From: an uncultured Bacteroidales bacterium
Lineage (GTDB): Bacteria > Bacteroidota > Bacteroidia > Bacteroidales > UBA932
Assembly (NCBI GenBank): GCA_944326335.1
Contig: CALVDM010000022.1
Coordinates: 1 to 37,994 of the forward strand
Direction of reading: 5' to 3'
DNA length: 37,994 bases
Part shown: positions 33,322-37,994 of the stretch, piece after piece
Position numbering within the stretch: the first letter of the stretch is position 1
How the letters are laid out: the number at the start of each line of letters is the position of its first letter
Notes under the pieces: generated by a model
Told to the model about the DNA's origin: nothing
What the model saw: the letters and a program-made list of their open reading frames with translations, nothing else
Databases searched by the model: none
Made by a program: the position numbers and the translations under genes

Positions 33322-33864
33322 TCAGAACTTTGCCTTGTACAGCTCCACGTCGAGCTGCCATTTGCCCTGGTGGCGCATCACCTTCTCCACGGCTTCCCTT
33401 GCGCATGCCTTTCCGCCGGGACGTGGGGACACATAGTCTGCAATCTCGAGGACCTCAGCCACGGCATCAGCCGGGGCGGCGCCGCAGCCGCATTCGAGCA
33501 TCACCGGAATGTCCGGGAGGTCGTCCCCGAAATACATGACTTCATCCGGCGCGAGACCGTGCCTTTTGCAGAAGTCATGGAAATCCTCGATTTTCGCCCT
33601 CGACCCGAGGTAGACGTCTTCAGGCTTCACCCCGCAAGTCATGAACCGTTTCCGGATGCTTTCGGAGCGGCCGCCCGTTATTATTGCAACTGCATATCCG
33701 GCCATTGAAGCCATCCTGAGGGCGAATCCGTCCTTGGAGTCGAATGTGCGGAACAGTTCGCCGTCCAGGTTTGCCAGGATGCCGCCGTCGGTCAGGACCC
33801 CGTCCACATCAAATGCGAAGGCCTTGATTTTCCCCGCAATCTCTTCGAAATTTCTCTTTCCCAT
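33322..33864 (-). CDS. kdsC: 3-deoxy-D-manno-octulosonate 8-phosphate phosphatase
   Basis: HAD-superfamily (subclass III) phosphatase that removes phosphate from KDO-8-phosphate for lipopolysaccharide core synthesis; 180 residues, as usual. Motif I is AFDVDGVLTDG with the nucleophile and general-acid aspartates, motif II is ITGG, the conserved lysine lies in SRAKIEDFH, and motif III/IV is YFGDDLPDIPVM. The end, DYVSPRPGGKACAREAVEKVM, matches KdsC. It lies 12 bases after the DUF3467 gene and 2 before maf. An N-acylneuraminate cytidylyltransferase-linked homologue is the alternative, but no such partner is nearby. Confidence 0.92.
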   Translation of the reverse strand: MGKRNFEEIAGKIKAFAFDVDGVLTDGGILANLDGELFRTFDSKDGFALRMASMAGYAVAIITGGRSESIRKRFMTCGVKPEDVYLGSRAKIEDFHDFCKRHGLAPDEVMYFGDDLPDIPVMLECGCGAAPADAVAEVLEIADYVSPRPGGKACAREAVEKVMRHQGKWQLDVELYKAKF

Positions 33865-33876
33865 CTTGTGCCGCCA

Positions 33877-34212
33877 CTATGAGATGCCTCCGTTCTTCGG
33901 ACCGAAACCTCCCATAGGGAACGTGGCTGTCGGCTTGTTTTCAGGGCCGAATTGTATGGTTCCGAACTGGTTCTCGTATTTGTTCACGTTGTCCTGAAGG
34001 GCCAGCATGAGTTTCTTCGCATTCTCCGGTGTCATTATCACCCTGCTGAGCACCTCCGGTTTGGAGAAGCCCGGAAGCATGCTTGCGAAGTCCACGACGA
34101 ACTCCGCCGGTGAGTGCGTGATTACCGCGAGATTGGAATAGATGCCTTTCGCCACCTCCGGCTTGACCTCTATGCTCAATGTATTGCCTTTCTTGGTATT
34201 CTGGTCTTCCAT
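33877..34212 (-). CDS. DUF3467 family protein
   Basis: Small protein of 111 residues with no known activity. The body matches DUF3467: IEVKPEVAKGIYSNLAVITHSPAEFVVDFA, then LPGFSKPEVLSRVIMTPENAKKLMLALQDNVNKYE, followed by a glycine/proline-rich tail (TFPMGGFGPKNGG). No signal or membrane segment is present, so it is cytoplasmic. The ATG is 1 base after the cytochrome peroxidase stop and the gene is followed 12 bases later by kdsC, so it is an interior operon gene. The family is common in Bacteroidota, and no function should be assigned. Confidence 0.9.
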   Translation of the reverse strand: MEDQNTKKGNTLSIEVKPEVAKGIYSNLAVITHSPAEFVVDFASMLPGFSKPEVLSRVIMTPENAKKLMLALQDNVNKYENQFGTIQFGPENKPTATFPMGGFGPKNGGIS

Positions 34213-34213
34213 A

Positions 34214-35626
34214 TTACTCTGATTGATTTTCGTTTTGCATATTCATGTTTGTAAGGGTCCTGCCCTGATATTCGCCGGTGAGGGCTTCGAGATAGCTTTC
34301 TATTTTCCCGCAGTCATTCGCGGAGATTTTTCTGCCCACCTGGAATCTCGCCATCTTGGTTATGGCTTCACCGAGAGACCCGACGCTGCCGTCATGATAG
34401 TACGGCCATGTGAGAGCCACGTTGCGCAGCCCCGGAGTCTTGAACCTGTAGCGGTCCCTCTCTACCCCGGTCTGTGCCCAGCGGCCGTTGTCCCCGTCCG
34501 TAAGGCCGGACTTGAGGGTGAGGTCGCGGTCTTCGAAATAGTTGTCGCGCTGCCCCATCAGCTCATATGTCAGGCCTCCCATATTCACTCCGGCATGGCA
34601 TGTCGCACAGTTGTATTCCTTGAAAAGCCCGTAACCTTCAATCTGTTCCGCAGTCATGGCGTCGTCATCGCCCTTGAGATAGCGGTCAAACGCCGAATCC
34701 GGGGTTATGAGGGTCTTCTCGAACTCTGCGATGGCGTCCGTTATTGTCTCCTGGCTGAGACCTTCAGGGTACACGGCCGTGAACTTCCTGACGAAGTCCC
34801 TGTCTTCCGAAAGCCTTCCCACAATCTCGCCGAAATCCTTGCAGCCCATCTCGACAGGATTCAATGGAGGTCCGCCGGCCTGTTCCGCAAGTGTAGCCGC
34901 ACGACCGTCCCAGAACTGCACGAAATTGAACACGGAATTGAAGACAGTAGGGGCGTTCACTCCGCCGAACTGTCCGCCTATACCTTCCGAGTAACGCTTG
35001 TTGTCAACTCCCGCGGTCTGGAGCCCGTGGCATGTCGCACACGAGACGGTGCCGTCTGCGGAAAGCCTCGTGTCATGATAGAGCAAATCCCCGAGTTCGG
35101 CCTTACGGGCATCGTAAGGCACGCTGTCAGGTATCGGACGTATGGGTTCGTCGGCGAATTGCGGTGCTGAAAGCGGGCTCGGATAGAACTTTGTACGCAA
35201 TTCCTTCACGGCGGCAAGGGCAATCTGCTCCTTCGCTCCGGTGATTGACGAGCCCCAATGCACGAGATAATACTGGGCAAGAGGCATGGAGCCGTCAGAG
35301 AGACTCCGCTCCACCTTTGCGAGGTCCACTTCACAAGGAGCGTCCCCGTCTGCGAGAGAGTTCTCGAAAGGCATTATGTCAAACACCGCATAGCCTTCTT
35401 CAATATGTTTTCCAATCAGGGATTTCGCCACCGGCCACTTCGCGTAGAACGGCAATACCGGATTTGCGGAATGGCATTCCGCGCATCCCCCGTCCTGAAG
35501 AATCTGCAGCAGCTGCTCCCGGGCCGCAAGTTCTGCGGATGGAGCCTTGTTTACAGCCCTGTAGACTATTGCAAGCACGGCCACCACGACCACGGCGGCG
35601 AGCAGGATTTTAGAGCTATTCTTCAT
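34214..35626 (-). CDS. Tri-haem cytochrome c peroxidase
   Basis: Predicted periplasmic, membrane-anchored peroxidase reducing H2O2 with electrons from a c-type cytochrome or quinol. It has 470 residues with an N-terminal anchor (about 7-24, ILLAAVVVVAVLAIVYRAV). Three CxxCH haem sites are visible: CAECH at 48-52 in an extra N-terminal haem domain (about 30-150), and CATCH near 195-199 and 337-341 in the usual di-haem peroxidase core. Core segments VNAPTVFNSVFNFVQFWDGR and KTPGLRNVALTWPYYHDGSV are CcpA/MauG-like. The extra domain could deliver electrons directly, as in quinol-linked tri-haem peroxidases. It is encoded 61 bases after the haem-assembly genes resB and ccsA, so its maturation is probably their job. 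Confidence 0.93.
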   Translation of the reverse strand: MKNSSKILLAAVVVVAVLAIVYRAVNKAPSAELAAREQLLQILQDGGCAECHSANPVLPFYAKWPVAKSLIGKHIEEGYAVFDIMPFENSLADGDAPCEVDLAKVERSLSDGSMPLAQYYLVHWGSSITGAKEQIALAAVKELRTKFYPSPLSAPQFADEPIRPIPDSVPYDARKAELGDLLYHDTRLSADGTVSCATCHGLQTAGVDNKRYSEGIGGQFGGVNAPTVFNSVFNFVQFWDGRAATLAEQAGGPPLNPVEMGCKDFGEIVGRLSEDRDFVRKFTAVYPEGLSQETITDAIAEFEKTLITPDSAFDRYLKGDDDAMTAEQIEGYGLFKEYNCATCHAGVNMGGLTYELMGQRDNYFEDRDLTLKSGLTDGDNGRWAQTGVERDRYRFKTPGLRNVALTWPYYHDGSVGSLGEAITKMARFQVGRKISANDCGKIESYLEALTGEYQGRTLTNMNMQNENQSE

Positions 35627-35687
35627 AAGTCATGTATTTATATCGTATAATCCTCGTATCGTTTCCAAATATCGCAATAATTCCCGT

Positions 35688-36467
35688 TCATTGTCCATAT
35701 ACATGCATACTTTCCCGTGCAGAAGGCAGCAGATTCACTCCGTACCAGCACATCTGCAGCCCGATGAAAGCAAGGATGACAAGAAGACATCCGGCCTTCC
35801 ACGACTGACGCCTGTACAGTCTGAAGTGTATGTATGCCAGACAGATGGCCCATGTGGCCGCTGCCCAGGTCTCCTTTGGGTCCCAGCTCCAGTGCATTCC
35901 CCATGCCTCCTTTGCCCAGAGAGCCCCGCTGAGCATGCCGAAAGTGAGGAAGGCGGTGCCGATGTACATGAGGCTGTCTGCCGAGTCCATGAATCTGTCC
36001 GTCTTCATGACCAGGCCGGCGGCCGCCATGATTGCCGCACATCCCACGACCGAATACGAGAACATGTACACGGTGACATGTGGCACGAACCATCCGCTCT
36101 GGAGAGCAGGCATCAGAGTCCGGTCGTGGATTTCAGGCATGAGCACGTCCATTGCCGCGAACACTGCGGCGAGAACCGCGGAGAACAGGAGTATCCACCT
36201 GAATCTCCATCTGGCATATACTGCTATGCCCGAGACCATCATGAAGAACGAGTACCAGAGCCTCGTTTCACCGAGAGTGCGCATCGGAGGCCGCTGGAGT
36301 GACGCCCACAGTAATGCTATGAATGAGGCATACACGACAAGGCCTGCAGCTGAAAGCCACAGGGCGGCCGCAGACTTCCCCTTCCATGCCGCAAAGGCCC
36401 CTGCAGACCACAGAAGCACCGATGCGGCCGCAAAATACACGAACACTTCCCAGGCATTCACAGGCAT
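35688..36467 (-). CDS. ccsA: CcsA-like cytochrome c assembly protein
   Basis: Inner-membrane haem-handling protein of system II cytochrome c maturation; 259 residues with about eight hydrophobic helices. The family tryptophan-rich haem motif is WGMHWSWDPKETWA. Flanking histidines (VPHVTVYMFSYSVVG) and an early segment (RPPMRTLGETRLWYSF) match CcsA/CcmC-type proteins. The ATG at 36467 (MPVNAWEVFVYFAA) overlaps the resB-like stop by 10 bases; the longer reading to 36599 is inside resB. It works with the ResB-like partner, and the next gene encodes a cytochrome c peroxidase. No nitrite reductase (nrf) genes, often found with this pair in Bacteroidota, are in the window. Confidence 0.9.
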   Translation of the reverse strand: MPVNAWEVFVYFAAASVLLWSAGAFAAWKGKSAAALWLSAAGLVVYASFIALLWASLQRPPMRTLGETRLWYSFFMMVSGIAVYARWRFRWILLFSAVLAAVFAAMDVLMPEIHDRTLMPALQSGWFVPHVTVYMFSYSVVGCAAIMAAAGLVMKTDRFMDSADSLMYIGTAFLTFGMLSGALWAKEAWGMHWSWDPKETWAAATWAICLAYIHFRLYRRQSWKAGCLLVILAFIGLQMCWYGVNLLPSARESMHVYGQ

Positions 36468-37354
36468 GTCCCTCCATCTTTTCCGGCGGATTCCCGACGG
36501 TTTCCGGTGCCGGGCGTTTTTCCGGCAGGTCCCTGAAGAAAGAGCAGCAGACATCCTGCCAGCATCATCAGGATGCCGGATATCTCGGCATATTTCCACG
36601 GGTGCCGGACCACCTGGAGTATGCAGTTCCCGGCCATGTCGCAGTCATCCTCCCCTGCCGGAGAAAAACCGGACAGGTACAGGTCGTCCTTCCATGACAG
36701 CCTGTAGGGCTTGTTGACCTTGAGAACCGCTGTCCTGCATCCGTCCACGATGACGGATGCTTCATAGCTTCTTGCGGTACCGTTCCCGTATGTATCGATA
36801 TAGAAACCGGCGAGCTGCAGGTCGTAGTCGAGAGATGACAGGTTTCCCTGCCTGTCCACAGCCTCCCTCGATGGCCCGGCAAGGTTCACTGCAGTCTTCC
36901 ATTCCCTTGTGTCGGGGCTTCCGAAGAAACCGCCCGCAAGGGCAAGAAGCAGTCCCGCATGGTTAAGGATGAACCGCAGCCTGAACGGTCTTCTGTGGTC
37001 CGAACCTCTGAGCAGCACGAGAAGCAGGTGGGTCAGCAGAGCGAATACGGCAGCCACGAACCACCATGTCCCTGAAAGCCTGGAGTGGCTGAATCCCTGG
37101 ATGAGGCATACGGCAGTGAACACGGCTAAGACGGTTGCCGTAGTATGAGGGGAAAGGAGGAAGGCGGCGGCTGTCGAATTTCTGCCTTCCCTGTAAAGAA
37201 GCCATGCCGAGACTGCCCACAGCAGAAGTACGGCCGCATTGACAGGGAACTCGAAGAATGCCGACGGAAAGTCACCCCAGACGGCCTGACACACCGCAGC
37301 AGCGATGAAATATGCCGCCCAGATTATGTAGACAGATCCTTTCCTCATTGACAT
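36458..37354 (-). CDS. ResB-like cytochrome c biogenesis protein
   Basis: Predicted inner-membrane partner of CcsA in haem export and attachment; 298 residues from ATG 37354. It has about four transmembrane helices at the N-terminus, a periplasmic domain (about 150-240, REWKTAVNLAGPSREAVDR, YDLQLAGFYIDTYGNG) and a final helix (YAEISGILMMLAGCLLLFLQG), the ResB/Ccs1 layout in short form. A TATATTTT -7-like element at 37371-37378 places the transcription start near 37365, so the in-frame ATG at 37381 is unlikely; 37348 (MRKGS) is also possible. It heads the long minus-strand run. Assignment rests on layout plus the neighbouring ccsA, as ResB sequences are very diverse. Confidence 0.8.
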   Translation of the reverse strand: MSMRKGSVYIIWAAYFIAAAVCQAVWGDFPSAFFEFPVNAAVLLLWAVSAWLLYREGRNSTAAAFLLSPHTTATVLAVFTAVCLIQGFSHSRLSGTWWFVAAVFALLTHLLLVLLRGSDHRRPFRLRFILNHAGLLLALAGGFFGSPDTREWKTAVNLAGPSREAVDRQGNLSSLDYDLQLAGFYIDTYGNGTARSYEASVIVDGCRTAVLKVNKPYRLSWKDDLYLSGFSPAGEDDCDMAGNCILQVVRHPWKYAEISGILMMLAGCLLLFLQGPAGKTPGTGNRRESAGKDGGTCL

Positions 37355-37370
37355 GCCAAATCTGGTGGCG

Positions 37371-37378
37371 AAAATATA
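37371..37378 (-). promoter_or_regulatory. -7-like element of the resB-ccsA operon
   Basis: The minus strand reads TATATTTT followed by CGCC, one mismatch from TAnnTTTG. It lies about 17 bases before the preferred ATG at 37354. No -33 box is clear. Confidence 0.45.
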
Positions 37379-37899
37379 CATAATTTCCCATTATCCATCC
37401 ATAAGTCGGGAAAAATTTCACATCTGCTTCCGCTGCCAGCCGTCCAGACACCAGAGGCCACCACTTCTCCCACGCTGGTCCAGCCGAGATAATCTGACCT
37501 GCACCGTATCGGGCAGGAAGACAAGGCACGCCGGGAGGCATTCTCAGAAGAGATAAAGTATTTCATCGAACAGTACGGAAGGGAGCAGTCCCATTTCTCG
37601 GACAGCCCTGCCGCCGAGGAGTAGCCCTCCGTCAGCTTCTTAAATAAAGTATATTTTTCAGGCCACTGACCGGCAAAAATGCAGTTGATGAATAATAATT
37701 GCAGCCCGCAAAACGGATTTTATACCGCTTTACGGGCATTAACCCGGACAGTATGGAACTTGTACTCACCACGCTCCCGTCGGACGGAACACCGGCGGTG
37801 CGCAGTGAGCGAGGTACTATATGCGCCATTTTACTGAATAAATCGCTGCCAAATTCCCTATTATTTCTATGCCAAATTACTGAATTTGCAAAAACTTTA
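37379..37899. other. Intergenic region with coding-like remnant
   Basis: About 520 bases with no intact gene. Bases 37493-37624 on the plus strand hold an open frame with no good start that reads like the end of a protein (see the pseudogene entry). The middle part (about 37630-37720) is AT-rich. Bases 37740-37830 are GC-rich and include a short palindrome CCGTCGGACGG. Towards the right edge GCCAAATT occurs twice, about 22 bases apart (near 37849 and 37871), just before the last promoter. I see no RNA gene. Confidence 0.5.
37493..37624 (+). pseudogene. Possible 3' remnant of a lost gene
   Basis: After a stop at 37490 the frame continues for 43 codons to TAG at 37622. The residues (QEDKARREAF, EEIKYFIEQYGREQ, FSDSPAAEE) look like a normal hydrophilic helical C-terminus, and codon choice (TTC, ATC, GAG, AAG, TAC) matches the genes in this window. 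There is no start codon or promoter for it. Upstream of the stop the same frame also stays open for some 30 codons. It is either a relic of a degraded gene or chance; no family is recognised. Confidence 0.25.
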
Positions 37900-37907
37900 T
37901 ACCTTTG
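37900..37907 (+). promoter_or_regulatory. -7 element of the right-edge gene
   Basis: TACCTTTG followed by CC is a perfect TAnnTTTG. The transcript would start near 37913, about 13 bases before the ATG at 37926. Confidence 0.55.
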
Positions 37908-37925
37908 CCTATAAACAATTAGGAT

Positions 37926-37994
37926 ATGGAAGGTTACAAACATAGGATTATGGATGGTCTGCTGGCCAAGAAATTGCAGGCCAAAGGTGCGGTA
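37926..37994 (+). CDS. Partial gene, probable ATP-binding protein (AAA/DUF4143 type)
   Basis: Only the first 23 codons are in the window; the gene runs off the right edge. The visible start, MEGYKHRIMDGLLAKKLQAK followed by GAV, resembles the N-terminus of Bacteroidota AAA-type ATPases with a C-terminal DUF4143, where the strand after it leads to a Walker A loop. The Walker A itself is outside the window. A perfect -7 box 19 bases upstream supports this start. The family call is recalled from similar N-termini and is tentative. Confidence 0.55.
   Translation, partial: MEGYKHRIMDGLLAKKLQAKGAV

Noticed and set aside
37699-37914. Plus-strand frame before the last gene
   Set aside because: It begins with TTG, crosses the promoter region of the next gene and ends in low-complexity leucine; probably not a gene.
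1-37994. CRISPR arrays, insertion sequences, tRNA or rRNA genes
   Set aside because: No regular spaced repeats, transposase, terminal inverted repeats or tRNA-like cloverleaf were seen on reading.

Overview
The window looks like a piece of chromosome from an anaerobic, gut-type member of the Bacteroidota, order Bacteroidales. The support is the repeated promoter motif TAnnTTTG about 10-20 bases before many start codons, the scarcity of strong Shine-Dalgarno sites, and Bacteroidota-type families (DUF5723 and DUF3467 proteins, lipoproteins with acidic residues after the lipid cysteine). The content is anaerobic: a flavodiiron protein, heterodisulfide-reductase-like iron-sulfur proteins and a haem peroxidase. 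A cysteate synthase homologue points to a sulfonolipid maker, as known in Alistipes and relatives; that is inference. I see no rRNA, tRNA, CRISPR array or insertion sequence.

Layout. 58-3272 (+): pyruvate kinase, a GNAT acetyltransferase and two small outer-membrane barrel-like proteins in a tight run. 3329-4531 (+): flavodiiron protein with its own promoter. 4538-11831 (-): seven closely spaced genes, read HdrC-like, HdrB-like, HdrA-like, small HdrC-like, membrane HdrDE-like, cysteate synthase, MscS channel. 11879-13291 (-): RlmD. 13399-18574 (+): a possible 23-residue leader ORF, a 1,209-residue acidic lipoprotein and a DUF5723 protein, closed by a strong terminator. 18807-19806 (+): two small unknown proteins separated by a compact RNA hairpin. 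19917-22445 (-): a PlsC-like acyltransferase and QueA. 22446-22930: AT-rich control region. 22931-25763 (+): an HTH regulator with apparent autoregulatory sites, PyrD and CinA. 25746-37354 (-): eleven genes, ResB-like, CcsA-like, tri-haem peroxidase, DUF3467, KdsC, Maf, ValS, thioesterase, ABC-F, RlmB and dipeptidase. 37355-37925: intergenic with a coding-like remnant. 37926-end (+): start of a gene cut by the window edge.

The most interesting unit is 5477-11831. A soluble HdrCBA-like set and a membrane HdrC/HdrDE-like set, normally discussed in connection with methanogen CoM-S-S-CoB chemistry or sulfate reducers' Qmo complexes, run straight into a gene that resembles archaeal cysteate synthase (phosphoserine + sulfite to cysteate) more than threonine synthase. 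In a bacterium this suggests a quinone-linked electron-transfer complex connected with sulfite, cysteate or sulfonate metabolism. A second coherent unit is resB-ccsA plus a tri-haem peroxidase: haem attachment machinery beside its likely client.
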